64,000 bases of DNA from Telluria mixta (GTDB lineage Bacteria; Pseudomonadota; Gammaproteobacteria; Burkholderiales; Burkholderiaceae_D), in the NCBI RefSeq assembly GCF_029223865.1, contig NZ_CP119520.1, forward strand, positions 1,984,001 to 2,048,000, given 5' to 3'. Shown here piece after piece: positions 12,948 through 22,222 of the stretch. How positions within the stretch are numbered: position 1 is the stretch's first letter; the number at the start of each line of letters is the position of its first letter. Under the pieces are notes generated by a model, which searched no databases, was not told the DNA's origin, and saw nothing but the letters and a program-made list of their open reading frames with translations. The position numbers were made by a program, and so were the translations under genes.

Positions 12948-13583
12948 TTCGATGAATACCAGGTGACGCTCGGCGCCGAGCCTTGGTACGTCCAGCGGTT
13001 CCACCTTGTCGACCTTCCACTCTGCCGGCAGCCGTTCCTGTTCGTCTTTCGGTGCTACCCCTTTCAAGGCGATGTAGCGGCCGCCGTCGGCCAGCAGGTG
13101 CGAAGACCAGTTGACGAAATCCGACAGGTCGGCAAAAGCCCTCGAGGTGATGACATCGAATTTGTCGCTCACCTGCAATTGCTCCACCCGTGCCGTGTAC
13201 ACCGTGACGTTGGCCAGGCCCAGCTCCGCTTTCACTTGCGTCAGGAAAGCTGTTTTTTTATGGACCGTGTCGATCATCGACACTTTCATGTCGGGACGAA
13301 CGATCGCCAGCACGATGCCCGGCAAACCACCGCCGGAACCGACATCCAGCACGTTCTTTGCAGCCGCGAATGCCGGCACGGCCGCCAGCGAATCCAGCAG
13401 GTGGTGCGTGACCATCTGCATCGGGTCGCGCAGCGACGTCAGGTTGTAGACGGCATTCCACTTGAACATCAACGCTAGGTAATTCATCAGCTTGTCCTGC
13501 TGGGCCGGGCTCACGTCGAGGCGCATCGCATCGATGCCCTCCCCCAGCACAGCGGACAAGGCCGCTCGGTCGAAATTCTTCAT
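12936..13583 (-). CDS. rsmG: 16S rRNA (guanine527-N7)-methyltransferase
   Basis: 215 residues. RsmG (GidB) methylates G527 of 16S rRNA with S-adenosylmethionine. The SAM loop is [18 protein letters not shown]. Further family blocks are [36 protein letters not shown] and [14 protein letters not shown]. The start codon overlaps the mnmG stop by four bases (ATGA). A parS site overlaps the end of the gene. Confidence 0.96.
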   Translation of the reverse strand: MKNFDRAALSAVLGEGIDAMRLDVSPAQQDKLMNYLALMFKWNAVYNLTSLRDPMQMVTHHLLDSLAAVPAFAAAKNVLDVGSGGGLPGIVLAIVRPDMKVSMIDTVHKKTAFLTQVKAELGLANVTVYTARVEQLQVSDKFDVITSRAFADLSDFVNWSSHLLADGGRYIALKGVAPKDEQERLPAEWKVDKVEPLDVPRLGAERHLVFIERST

Positions 13584-15514
13584 GCGGCCGATTCCTCGTT
13601 CGGGACACTGGTAAAACCCTTGGCGCCGCGTTTTTTTAGGTGCACGAGCAGCAGAGAAATTGCCGCCGGCGTGACACCGGAAATGCGCGAGGCCTGGCCC
13701 AGCGTTTCGGGCCGCTGTTTATCGAGCTTCTGGCGCACTTCGATCGACAATGCCGCGATCTCGAGATAGTTCAGGTTCTCGGGCAATTTCAGGTTTTCGT
13801 AATGATCGTGGCGTTCGACTTCACGTGCCTGGCGATCGATATAGCCCGAATACTTCAGCTGGATCTCGACCTGTTCTTTCACAGCCGGATCTTCCACACC
13901 CGGACCGCCCAGCGCCTGGCCGTCGACACCCTGCAGGGTTACCAGCTTGTCGTACTCCACACCCGGACGGCGCAGCAGGTCCGCCAGGTTGTATTCGCGC
14001 TCGATGGCCTGGCCGATTACACGTTCCGATTCGGCTGCGGCGAGAATGCGCGGGTTGACCCACGTCGCACGCAGGCGCTCCAGTTCGCGCGCAACGGCTT
14101 CGCGCTTGCGTTCGAACGCTTCCCACTGCGCATCGCCCACGACGCCCAACTTGCGGCCGATCTCCGTCAGGCGCATATCCGCATTGTCTTCGCGCAGCGA
14201 CAGACGGTATTCCGCGCGGCTCGTGAACATGCGGTACGGCTCCGCGACGCCCTGCGTCGTCAGGTCGTCGACCAGCACGCCGAGATAGGCCTCCGAGCGG
14301 GACGGCGTCCATGCCTCGCGGCCCTGCGTCAGCAGCGCCGCGTTGATACCCGCCAGCATGCCCTGGGCCGCGGCTTCTTCGTAGCCGGTCGTCCCGTTGA
14401 TCTGGCCGGCGAAGAACAGGCCCTGGACGGCCTTCGTCTCCAGCGATGCCTTCAGGCCGCGCGGGTCGAAATAATCGTATTCGATCGCATAGCCGGGACG
14501 CAGGATGAATGCGTTTTCCAGGCCACGCATCGAGCGCACCAGGGCCAGTTGCACGTCGAATGGGAGGCTCGTGGAGATACCGTTCGGGTAAAACTCGTTG
14601 GTCGTCAGGCCTTCCGGTTCGAGGAAGATCTGGTGCGATTCCTTCGAAGCGAAGCGGTGGATCTTGTCTTCGATCGACGGGCAGTAGCGCGGACCGACGC
14701 CCTCGATCACGCCCGTGTACATCGGGCTGCGGTCGAGGCCGTTGCGGATGATGTCGTGCGTCTGCGCATTCGTGTGCGTCACCCAGCACGGCAGCTGTTT
14801 CGGGTGCATCGCGGCATTGCCCATGTACGAAAACACCGGGACCGGATCGAGGTCGCCCGGCTGTTCCGTCATCACGGAGAAGTCGATGCTGCGGCCGTCA
14901 ATGCGCGGCGGCGTACCCGTTTTCAGGCGGCCCTGCGGCAATTTGAGTTCTTTCAGGCGCGACGACAGAGAGACCGCCGGCGGGTCGCCCGCACGGCCGG
15001 CCGAGTAATTCTGCAGGCCGACGTGGATCTTCCCGTCGAGGAAAGTGCCGGCCGTCAGCACGACGGCGCGCGCACGGAAGCGCAGGCCGATCTGGGTGAC
15101 GGCGCCGACGACGCGGTCGCCTTCGACCACCAGGTCGTCGACGGCCTGCTGGAACAGCCACAAATTCGGCTGGTTTTCCAGGCGCGAACGGATCGCCTGC
15201 TTGTACAGCATGCGGTCGGCCTGGGCACGCGTGGCGCGCACAGCCGGGCCCTTCGAGGAGTTCAGGATGCGGAACTGGATACCGGCTTCGTCGGTGGCGA
15301 TAGCCATTGCGCCGCCCATGGCGTCCACTTCCTTGACGAGGTGGCCCTTGCCGATGCCGCCGATGGACGGGTTGCAGGACATCGCGCCCAGGGTTTCGAT
15401 GTTATGAGTGAGCAACAGGGTCTTCTGGCCCATGCGCGCAGACGCGAGCGCCGCTTCGGTGCCGGCATGGCCGCCGCCAACGACGATCACGTCGAATTCA
15501 GTCGGAAATAGCAT
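13580..15514 (-). CDS. mnmG: tRNA uridine-5-carboxymethylaminomethyl modification enzyme MnmG
   Basis: 644 residues. With MnmE it modifies the wobble uridine of several tRNAs. The FAD-binding motif [19 protein letters not shown] is near the N-terminus, followed by [20 protein letters not shown], the lid region [16 protein letters not shown], and [16 protein letters not shown]. The C-terminal helical domain has [20 protein letters not shown] and [18 protein letters not shown]. It heads the mnmG-rsmG pair; a TATAAT-like -10 lies at 15548-15553 on the minus strand but no good -35 is seen. Near-origin location is typical. Confidence 0.97.
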   Translation of the reverse strand: MLFPTEFDVIVVGGGHAGTEAALASARMGQKTLLLTHNIETLGAMSCNPSIGGIGKGHLVKEVDAMGGAMAIATDEAGIQFRILNSSKGPAVRATRAQADRMLYKQAIRSRLENQPNLWLFQQAVDDLVVEGDRVVGAVTQIGLRFRARAVVLTAGTFLDGKIHVGLQNYSAGRAGDPPAVSLSSRLKELKLPQGRLKTGTPPRIDGRSIDFSVMTEQPGDLDPVPVFSYMGNAAMHPKQLPCWVTHTNAQTHDIIRNGLDRSPMYTGVIEGVGPRYCPSIEDKIHRFASKESHQIFLEPEGLTTNEFYPNGISTSLPFDVQLALVRSMRGLENAFILRPGYAIEYDYFDPRGLKASLETKAVQGLFFAGQINGTTGYEEAAAQGMLAGINAALLTQGREAWTPSRSEAYLGVLVDDLTTQGVAEPYRMFTSRAEYRLSLREDNADMRLTEIGRKLGVVGDAQWEAFERKREAVARELERLRATWVNPRILAAAESERVIGQAIEREYNLADLLRRPGVEYDKLVTLQGVDGQALGGPGVEDPAVKEQVEIQLKYSGYIDRQAREVERHDHYENLKLPENLNYLEIAALSIEVRQKLDKQRPETLGQASRISGVTPAAISLLLVHLKKRGAKGFTSVPNEESAA

Positions 15515-15600
15515 GATGGAGTGTGTTGCGAGGAGGATTAAGAAGCGATTATAGATTCTTTTTTCCGTGCGGCTTCGGCTCGACCCCGAAAACGACGATT

Positions 15601-15616
15601 TGTTTCACGTGAAACA
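15601..15616. promoter_or_regulatory. parS: parS site 2 (perfect)
   Basis: TGTTTCACGTGAAACA is the full palindromic consensus. It lies in the intergenic space between mnmG and the DUF1176 gene. Confidence 0.95.
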
Positions 15617-15660
15617 GTGACGTGTTAGGCTTTTCGCCACACTCACTTCACCTTGCCACC

Positions 15661-16707
15661 ATGTCTAAACTTCGCCCGCTTACCTATGCCCTGCTCGCCT
15701 TGAGCGCCAACGCCAGCGCGTATCCACGCTCCGATCTGCCGTCAACCACCTTCAGCCACAAGGACTGGGAACTCGCCTGCGACAATACGCGAACCTGCCG
15801 CGCCGCAGGCTATAACGACGAAGGCGATGGTCCGGCCGCCACCCTCCTGGTCACGCGCGCGGCGGGGCCGAACCAGACGGTCAAGGTCGAACTGCAACTG
15901 GCAGATGACGAACGTCATCCGACGCCCGACCAGCTCGCAATGTCCCTCGATGGCCGCGCCCTCGGCATCGTCCGCATCGACCCGAAGTCGTCCATCCTCA
16001 CGCTGACCGATGCGCAGGTCCGCGCCCTGTTGCCGGCTCTGCTCAAGGATGGCCGCATCTCCTGGTCCGGCAAGGGAACGACGTGGACCATATCGACAGC
16101 CGGCGCCAATGCCGTACTGCTCAAGATGGATGAGTTCCAGGGCCGGCTCGACACCCCCGGTGCGCTGGTGCGCCGGGGCAGCAAATCTGAATCAAGTGTT
16201 GTGCCGCCATTGCCCGCGCCCGAGGTGCAAGCAGGGCCAGTCAGCCAGGACAAGAATCCCATTAAACTGACTTCCAGCCAAACGCGCGCGCTCAGGGCCG
16301 CGCTACGCAAGACGGTGAAGGAAGGCGATTGCGAGCTGCTGGACTCGACGTCCGAAACATCGGGCGAGTTCGAGGCCCGGCCTTTCACGAAAGACAAGCT
16401 GCTCGTATCGCACACGTGCTGGACCGCCGCCTACAACACGGGCGACGGCTACTGGGTCGTGGACGCCAAGCCACCCTACTCCGCCGTTCTGGTCACGACG
16501 TCCGCAACCGATTACGACGACGGCGTCATTAGCTCATTCCAGAAGGGTCGCGGCATCGCCGATTGCGTCGCGACCGCGACTTGGACCTGGGACGGCCGCG
16601 CGTTCACGCAGACCTCCGACGCGACGAGCGGCATGTGCCGCCAGATTACGCCCGGTGGCGCGTGGAACTTGCCGACGCTTGTCACACGCGTCCGCAAGTC
16701 GCGTTGA
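15661..16707 (+). CDS. DUF1176 domain protein, exported
   Basis: 348 residues with a short signal peptide (MSKLRPLTYALLALSANAS, cleavage near ASA-YPR). The rest matches DUF1176: FSHKDWELACDNTRTCRAAG, repeated Cys-containing blocks (EGDCELLD, VSHTCWTAAYNTGDGYW, IADCVATATWTWDGRAF) and a closing CRQITPGGAWNLPTL. Members are periplasmic or envelope proteins of unknown role. An upstream in-frame GTG at 15622 is possible, but the signal peptide places the start at 15661. It lies between two perfect parS sites. Confidence 0.8.
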   Translation: MSKLRPLTYALLALSANASAYPRSDLPSTTFSHKDWELACDNTRTCRAAGYNDEGDGPAATLLVTRAAGPNQTVKVELQLADDERHPTPDQLAMSLDGRALGIVRIDPKSSILTLTDAQVRALLPALLKDGRISWSGKGTTWTISTAGANAVLLKMDEFQGRLDTPGALVRRGSKSESSVVPPLPAPEVQAGPVSQDKNPIKLTSSQTRALRAALRKTVKEGDCELLDSTSETSGEFEARPFTKDKLLVSHTCWTAAYNTGDGYWVVDAKPPYSAVLVTTSATDYDDGVISSFQKGRGIADCVATATWTWDGRAFTQTSDATSGMCRQITPGGAWNLPTLVTRVRKSR

Positions 16708-16708
16708 C

Positions 16709-16724
16709 TGTTCCACGTGAAACA
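16709..16724. promoter_or_regulatory. parS: parS site 3 (perfect)
   Basis: TGTTCCACGTGAAACA fits the consensus TGTTNCACGTGNAACA at every position. It fills the narrow gap between the ends of the DUF1176 gene and the convergent TSUP gene. Confidence 0.93.
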
Positions 16725-16725
16725 A

Positions 16726-17496
16726 TCACCAGCCCAAGCGCTTGAACGTGTCAAACGCTGTCTTTACGATCAACAGCCCGACGACGACAAGGAACAGCTT
16801 GCGTACGAAGCCGCTACCGTGCTTCAGCGCCAGCCGCGTTCCGACCAGTGAACCCGCGATCTGGCACACGGCCATCAACAGGCCGAGTTGCCAGAGCAGG
16901 TGACCGCTGTAGCCGAACCAGATCAGCGCCGAGATATTGCAGGCGACGTTGACGATCTTCGCCGCCGCCGACGCGCTGAGGAAGTCGAATCCGAAGAAGC
17001 GAACAAACAGGAAGATCAGGAAGCTGCCGGTGCCGGGGCCGAAGAAGCCGTCATAAAAACCGATGGCGGCGCCGACACCCATCGCGAGCAGCCGTTCCGT
17101 CATGCCGCTGTGCGCCGGCGCATGCACGGCGCCCAGGTCTTTCTTCTTGTACGTGTACACGGCCACCGCGACGAGGATCAGCGGCAGGAGACTCCTGACG
17201 AAGTCGCCCGGGACGCGGGTCACGGTCCACGCACCGATGAACGACAGCGCGAACGCGGCGAGCGCCGCCGGTGCCGCCGTGCTCCAGGCGACCGTCACGC
17301 GGCGCGAGTATTTGACGGCCGCAACGGCCGTACCGAACATCGCGGCCAGTTTATTTGTGCCCAGCAGCGTTGCCGGTACCTCACGAGGAAACATGGCAAA
17401 CATCGCCGGGATCTGGATCAATCCTCCCCCACCGACGACAGCATCCACGAGACCGGCAACGAAGGCCGCGACGGCCAGCAGGGCAAAATCGAACAT
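16726..17496 (-). CDS. TSUP family (TauE/SafE) membrane permease
   Basis: 256 residues with about seven or eight membrane segments. The N-terminal family motif is VAGLVDAVVGGGGLIQIPAM followed by PATLLGTNKLAAMFGT; the second half repeats it as GFYDGFFGPGTGSFLIFLFV. TSUP proteins carry sulfite, sulfonates or other organic anions across the inner membrane. The substrate here cannot be told from sequence, and no sulfur genes are adjacent. It may be a single-gene unit. Confidence 0.88.
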   Translation of the reverse strand: MFDFALLAVAAFVAGLVDAVVGGGGLIQIPAMFAMFPREVPATLLGTNKLAAMFGTAVAAVKYSRRVTVAWSTAAPAALAAFALSFIGAWTVTRVPGDFVRSLLPLILVAVAVYTYKKKDLGAVHAPAHSGMTERLLAMGVGAAIGFYDGFFGPGTGSFLIFLFVRFFGFDFLSASAAAKIVNVACNISALIWFGYSGHLLWQLGLLMAVCQIAGSLVGTRLALKHGSGFVRKLFLVVVGLLIVKTAFDTFKRLGW

Positions 17497-17536
17497 GATG
17501 AATAACGCGTAAAAGCGCTATTGTAGTCCGACACCC

Positions 17537-17553
17537 TTGTTGCGACGCAACAA
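17537..17553. repeat. Perfect palindrome TTGTTGCG-A-CGCAACAA
   Basis: Eight-base arms around one central base, two bases beyond the stop of the epoxide-hydrolase-like gene. No T-run follows on the minus strand, so this is not a standard terminator; a protein-binding site or small hairpin is possible. Confidence 0.4.
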
Positions 17554-17555
17554 AC

Positions 17556-18392
17556 TCAGACGGCCGCTGCACGTCCCTCTTCGAGAAATTGCAGCAGCAG
17601 GCGGTTGACCTCGTCGGCCGCCGTCAGCTGCAGCCAGTGATCCGCGCCGCGGATGCGCTCGAAACGGAACTCGCCGTCGACATAATGGGCGGAATCGCGC
17701 ATCTGCTTTTCGCCCAGCGCCGGGTCGCGGTCGCTCCACAAGCCCATCACGGGGACCTTCACCTGGCGGTGTCCGCGCGGCAGCGCCAGGCTCAGGTTGG
17801 CGCGGTAATAGTTTAAGGCGGCCGTCAGGCGGCCTGGCGGGGACAGGTCACGCTTCCAGTGGTCGGCCTGGCCGGGCTCGTCCGTGAACTGGCGCATGAT
17901 GAACCAGTCGGCCGCACGAAGCGTATGTTCCGCGATGCCCGGCATGATGAAGCCGAGGATATAGGTCATGCGCAAGCGCTGCAGGATGCCGGCGCGCGCG
18001 ATGGCGTACGGGTGGCCGGTGGACATTGCCACGTAGCGGTGCACGCGTTCCGGTGCCAGCGCCGCGATCTGCCAGCCGATGAGGCCGCCCCAATCGTGGC
18101 CGACGAGGAAGACTTTATCGATGTGGAGGGCGTCGAGCAGGCCCAGCACGTCGCCGCGCAGCTTGTCCATCGTGTAGTCGAACACACCGCCCGGCGCGTC
18201 GCTGCGGCCATACCCGCGCAGGTCGGGCGCCAGCACGCGGAAACCCGCGGCGGCCAGGACGGGGACCTGCTTGCGCCAGACGAGGTGCGTGTCGGGAAAG
18301 CCGTGCAGCAGCAGCACGGCCGGTCCCTGCCCCGTCGTCGTCGTGTGGATGCGGATGCCGTTCACGTCCAGCATGAGGGATTCGTCGATCAC
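17556..18392 (-). CDS. Alpha/beta hydrolase, epoxide hydrolase-like
   Basis: 278 residues with a GTG start at 18392. The start is fixed by AAGGAGGT four bases upstream, which overlaps the end of livM. The HGFPD oxyanion motif is at VLLLHGFPDTHLVW, the nucleophile is Asp in FLVGHDWGGLIGW (Asp rather than Ser points to epoxide hydrolase or haloalkane dehalogenase), and the catalytic His is in IRGADHWLQL. A helical cap lies between. As the last gene of the liv operon it may act on the imported substrate or its product. The substrate is unknown. Confidence 0.85.
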   Translation of the reverse strand: MIDESLMLDVNGIRIHTTTTGQGPAVLLLHGFPDTHLVWRKQVPVLAAAGFRVLAPDLRGYGRSDAPGGVFDYTMDKLRGDVLGLLDALHIDKVFLVGHDWGGLIGWQIAALAPERVHRYVAMSTGHPYAIARAGILQRLRMTYILGFIMPGIAEHTLRAADWFIMRQFTDEPGQADHWKRDLSPPGRLTAALNYYRANLSLALPRGHRQVKVPVMGLWSDRDPALGEKQMRDSAHYVDGEFRFERIRGADHWLQLTAADEVNRLLLQFLEEGRAAAV

Positions 18393-18394
18393 GT

Positions 18395-19375
18395 TCACCT
18401 CCTTGAAACCGGAGAGTGGAGCACCGCCGCGATCTCGCCGACGATACCCCGGCGGAACAACAACACGCACGCAACAAAGATGAGACCGGTGATGATGCCC
18501 ACGGATTCTCCGAGTGATGCGAACCATTCTACATGCGTCGTCTCGGCCAGGAAGTTCCCCAGGTCGCCCAGCTTGTTCTCCAGCGCGACGATGAGGAAGG
18601 CGCCCAGGATCGGCCCCGCCAGGGTGCCCATGCCGCCCACCAGGGTCATCAGGATGACGAGGCCGGACATCGTCCAGTGCACGTCCGTCAGCGTCTCGAA
18701 GCCGAGCACGACGGTCTTCGTCGCCCCCGCCAGGCCAGCCAGCGCGGCCGACAGCACGAACGCGACGAGTTTATAGCGATCCACGTCGTAGCCCAGAGAA
18801 ATGGCGCGCGCTTCATTTTCCTTGATCGCCTTCAGCACCTGCCCGAACGGCGAATGCACCGTCCGGACGATCAAGGCGAAGCCGGCCACGCAGATCGCCA
18901 GCACGACGTAGTACAGGGCCAGGTCGTTGCCGAGGTCGACGAACCCCAGCAGCCTGCTGCGCGGGACGCCCTGCAGCCCGTCCTCGCCGTGCGTAAACGG
19001 CGCACGCAGCGCGGCGAAATACACCATCTGCGCGAGCGCCAGGGTGATCATCGAAAAATAAATGCCCTGGCGCCGGATGGCCAGCAGCCCCATGACCAAA
19101 CCCAGCGCGGCGGCTGCCAGCACGCCCAGCACGAGTGATATCTCGAACGGCAACCCGAGCACCGCAAGCGCGTGCCCCGTGACGTAGCCGGCGCCACCGA
19201 AAAATGCCGCGTGGCCGAACGACAGCAAGCCGGTGTAGCCGATCAGGAGATTGAAAGCGCAGGCGAACAGGCCGAAGCACAGCAGCTTCATCAGGAAGAC
19301 CGGATAGCCGACAAACGGCGCCGCCAGCGCCACCACCAGTGCGAGGCCGTAGCCGAGGGTTCGGTTCATGGTCAT
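18395..19375 (-). CDS. livM: Branched-chain amino acid-type ABC transporter permease LivM
   Basis: 326 residues and about eight to ten membrane segments. The family motif AFNLLIGYTGLLSFGHAAFF is near the N-terminus; the cytoplasmic coupling region reads ENEARAISLGYDVDRYKLVA, and TVHWTM-type and GGMGTLAGPILGA blocks follow. Pairs with LivH to form the inner-membrane channel. It lies 10 bases after livH, and only two bases separate it from the hydrolase GTG. Confidence 0.92.
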   Translation of the reverse strand: MTMNRTLGYGLALVVALAAPFVGYPVFLMKLLCFGLFACAFNLLIGYTGLLSFGHAAFFGGAGYVTGHALAVLGLPFEISLVLGVLAAAALGLVMGLLAIRRQGIYFSMITLALAQMVYFAALRAPFTHGEDGLQGVPRSRLLGFVDLGNDLALYYVVLAICVAGFALIVRTVHSPFGQVLKAIKENEARAISLGYDVDRYKLVAFVLSAALAGLAGATKTVVLGFETLTDVHWTMSGLVILMTLVGGMGTLAGPILGAFLIVALENKLGDLGNFLAETTHVEWFASLGESVGIITGLIFVACVLLFRRGIVGEIAAVLHSPVSRR

Positions 19376-19385
19376 GGTCGGGGCC

Positions 19386-20276
19386 TCATTTTTCTTTGCC
19401 GAACAGGCCGGCGGGACGCAGCAGCAGCACGATCACCATCACGACGAACACGACGACTTCCGACGCTTCCGGGTAATACACGCGCGTCAGCCCTTCGATG
19501 ACGCCCAGCGCCAGGCCCGTGACGATGGACCCGAGGATGGAGCCCATGCCGCCGATCACGACGACGGCGAACACGACGATGATGAGGTTGGAACCCATCA
19601 GCGGCGTCACGTTGATGACGGGCGCCGCCAGCACGCCTGCAAAGCCCGCCAGCGCGACGCCGAAGCCGTAGGTCAATGTCACCATCAACGGCACGTTGAT
19701 GCCGAACGCTTCGACCAGCTTCGGGTTTTCCGTGCCCGCGCGCAGGTAGGCGCCCAATCTCGTCTTTTCGATCGTGAACCACGTCGCCAGGCACACGACG
19801 AGCGACGCGGCCACGACCCAGGCGCGGTAGTTCGGCAGGATCATGAAACCGAGGTCGGTGGCGCCTGACAGCGCTTCCGGCACGTCCAGGGTCTGGCCGG
19901 ACACGCCGAAGAACGAGCGGAACAGGCCTTCCAGCAGCAAGGTGATGCCGAAGGTCAGCAGCAGACCGTACAGGTGATCGAACCGGTAGAGCCAGCGCAG
20001 CATCGTCTTTTCGATCAGGATGCCGAACGCGCCGACGATCAGCGGCGCCAGCACGAGCATCGTCCAGTAGTTCAGCCCGAACGACGTGACGCCGATGTAC
20101 GCGGCGAACGCGCCCATCATGTACAGCGCGCCGTGCGAAAAATTGATTACGTTGAGCAGGCCGAAGATGACGGCCAGGCCCAGCGACAGCATCGCGTAGA
20201 ACGAACCGTTCACAAGGCCCAGCAGCAGCTGGCTCATCATCGCCTGCAGGGGGACGCCGAAAATTTCCATGGGCAC
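19386..20276 (-). CDS. livH: Branched-chain amino acid-type ABC transporter permease LivH
   Basis: 296 residues, multi-spanning. Family motifs include LVNGSFYAMLSLGLAVIFGL followed by NVINFSHGALYMMGAF, a coupling region with EAFGINVPLMVTLTYGFGVA, and GGMGSILGSIVTGLALGVIEG. It forms the membrane channel with LivM. It follows the binding-protein gene by 15 bases. The transported compound need not be a branched-chain amino acid, because this family also carries amides, urea and aromatic acids. Confidence 0.92.
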   Translation of the reverse strand: MPMEIFGVPLQAMMSQLLLGLVNGSFYAMLSLGLAVIFGLLNVINFSHGALYMMGAFAAYIGVTSFGLNYWTMLVLAPLIVGAFGILIEKTMLRWLYRFDHLYGLLLTFGITLLLEGLFRSFFGVSGQTLDVPEALSGATDLGFMILPNYRAWVVAASLVVCLATWFTIEKTRLGAYLRAGTENPKLVEAFGINVPLMVTLTYGFGVALAGFAGVLAAPVINVTPLMGSNLIIVVFAVVVIGGMGSILGSIVTGLALGVIEGLTRVYYPEASEVVVFVVMVIVLLLRPAGLFGKEK

Positions 20277-20291
20277 GTGCTTACGTCAGGC

Positions 20292-21494
20292 TCACTTCCA
20301 GGCCGCGCACTTGGTCTCGGCCTTGGTCGTGTACGCCTGGGCGCCCGGAATCGTGGCCACGACCTTGTAGTAATCCCATGGCGCCTTCGACTCGGCCGGC
20401 GTCTTGACCTGCATCAGGTACATATCGTGCACCATGCGGCCGTCCGGACGGATCTCGCCATTCTTCGTGAACATGTCATTGATCTTGGTCTTTTTCAGCT
20501 GGGCCATGACCTTGTCGCCATCGTCCGTGCCGATCGCCTTAACCGCGTTCAGGTAATTCATCGCCGCGGAATAATCCGCCGCCTGCAGCGACGACGGCTC
20601 CTTCTTCATCTTCGCGAAGTATTTTTTCGCCCACACGCGGGTGTCGTTGTTCATGTCCCAGTACCAGGCGTCTGTCAGGTAGAGTCCTTGCGTAGTCTGT
20701 AGCCCGAGGGTGTGGATATCGTTGATGAACACGAGCAGGCCCGCGATCTTCATCTTGCTGGTGAGGCCGAATTCCTTCGCCGCCTTGACGGAATTGATGA
20801 AGTCGCCGCCGGCATTCGCCAGCCCCAGCACCTGCGCTTTCGACGACTGCGCCTGCAGCAGGAACGACGAAAAGTCGGATGCGCCCAGCGGGTGCTTCAC
20901 ACTGCCCAGCACGGTACCGCCATTGGCCTTCACGACGTCGGTCGTGTCCTTTTCCAGCGACTGGCCGAACGCGTAATCGGCCGTCAGGAAATACCAGCTC
21001 TTGCCGCCCTGCTTCACCATCGTGGCGCCCGTGCCGCGGGCGAGCGCGACCGTGTCATACGCGTAGTGCACGGTATACGGCGAGCACTGTTCGTTGGTCA
21101 GCTGCGCACTGCCGGAACCGATGGCGATAAAGACTTTTTTCTTTTCCGCCGCCACCTTGGCCATGGCGAGGGCGGCGCCGGAGTTCGTGCCGCCGATCAG
21201 CATGTCGACGCCCTGCTGGTCGAACCATTCCCGCGCCTTGCTGGCGGCAATGTCGGGCTTGTTCTGGTGGTCGGCGACGATGAACTGGATTTTTTTACCA
21301 TTGATGGCGCCGCCCGCATCCGCGATCGCCATGCGCACGGCTTCGGCACCGCCATTGCCGTCGATGTCGGAATACACGCCCGATAAATCCGTGATCATGC
21401 CGATTTTGACGGTGTCGCCCGAGATCTGGGCCAGCGCCGGCATGGACAAACCGGCCGCGAAGGCGGCGGCGGCAAAGGCAATCGCTGTTTTCAT
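20292..21494 (-). CDS. ABC transporter substrate-binding protein (Leu/Ile/Val-binding type)
   Basis: 400 residues. A signal peptide (MKTAIAFAAAAFAAGLSMPA, cleavage near ALA-QIS) exports it to the periplasm. The type I periplasmic fold starts with VKIGMITDLSGVYSDIDGNG, then ADHQNKPDIAASKAREWFDQ and SWYFLTADYAFGQSLEKDT. The match is to the Peripla_BP_6 family, longer than classical LivJ/K (~365). The start at 21494 is preceded by CGGAGA. Related binding proteins with the SWYFLTADYAFG motif often bind aromatic or other organic acids, so the ligand is open. Confidence 0.9.
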   Translation of the reverse strand: MKTAIAFAAAAFAAGLSMPALAQISGDTVKIGMITDLSGVYSDIDGNGGAEAVRMAIADAGGAINGKKIQFIVADHQNKPDIAASKAREWFDQQGVDMLIGGTNSGAALAMAKVAAEKKKVFIAIGSGSAQLTNEQCSPYTVHYAYDTVALARGTGATMVKQGGKSWYFLTADYAFGQSLEKDTTDVVKANGGTVLGSVKHPLGASDFSSFLLQAQSSKAQVLGLANAGGDFINSVKAAKEFGLTSKMKIAGLLVFINDIHTLGLQTTQGLYLTDAWYWDMNNDTRVWAKKYFAKMKKEPSSLQAADYSAAMNYLNAVKAIGTDDGDKVMAQLKKTKINDMFTKNGEIRPDGRMVHDMYLMQVKTPAESKAPWDYYKVVATIPGAQAYTTKAETKCAAWK

Positions 21495-21514
21495 ATGGTC
21501 TCCGTTGTCGATGA

Positions 21515-22222
21515 TCAAACGCCCAGCAGCTCGGTCAATGCCGGCATGCTGGCCTGCAGCTCCGCGGCCGCGATCGTCGTGATGATGCGGCCGTGTTCCA
21601 TGACGTAAAACCGGTCCGCCAGCGGCGCCGCGAACCGGAAATTCTGTTCCACCATGACGATCGTGTAGCCCTTCGCCTTGAGGGTCGTGATCATCTTCGC
21701 GAGCGCCTGCACGATCACGGGCGCCAGCCCTTCCGAAATCTCGTCCAGCAGCAACAGGCGCGCACCCGTGCGCAGGATGCGCGCGACGGCCAGCATCTGC
21801 TGTTCGCCGCCGGACAGCCGCGTCCCCTGGCTGTGGCGCCGTTCGTACAAGTTCGGGAACATCTCGTAGATCTCCGCGACGCTCATGCCGGCGTCGCCGC
21901 CAGCCAGCTTCGGCGGCAGCATGAGGTTTTCCTCGGTCGACAGCGACGCGAAAATGCCCCGCTCTTCCGGGCAGTAACCGATGCCGAGGTGGGCGATGCG
22001 GTGCGTGGGCAGGCGGATCGCCTCGACGCCGTTGACCTTGATCGACCCGGTGCGCGCGCCCGTCAGGCCCATGATCGCGCGCAACGTAGTCGTGCGGCCC
22101 GCGCCGTTGCGGCCCAGCAGGGTGACGACTTCGCCCGGCTGCACGGCAAAGCTGACGCCGTGCAGGATGTGCGATTCGCCATACCAGGCTTGCAGGTTCT
22201 CGATCTCCAGTGCCGGCGTCAT
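21515..22222 (-). CDS. livF: ABC transporter ATPase LivF, with Arg in the Walker A motif
   Basis: 235 residues. Its ATG overlaps the livG stop (ATGA). The LivF-type ATPase has a Walker A reading GRNGAGRTTT, where the normally essential Lys is Arg (codon CGC). The Q-loop region is LGIGYCPEERGIFASLSTEE, the signature TRLSGGEQQMLAVARIL, and Walker B RLLLLDEISEGLAPVIVQAL. I recall this Lys-to-Arg change in some other LivF-like proteins, so it may be tolerated or the second site may work alone. It energises LivHM together with LivG. Confidence 0.92.
   Translation of the reverse strand: MTPALEIENLQAWYGESHILHGVSFAVQPGEVVTLLGRNGAGRTTTLRAIMGLTGARTGSIKVNGVEAIRLPTHRIAHLGIGYCPEERGIFASLSTEENLMLPPKLAGGDAGMSVAEIYEMFPNLYERRHSQGTRLSGGEQQMLAVARILRTGARLLLLDEISEGLAPVIVQALAKMITTLKAKGYTIVMVEQNFRFAAPLADRFYVMEHGRIITTIAAAELQASMPALTELLGV

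Noticed and set aside
13640..15511. A 623-codon plus-strand open frame
   Set aside because: Antisense to mnmG, which is certain. No motif in the translation.
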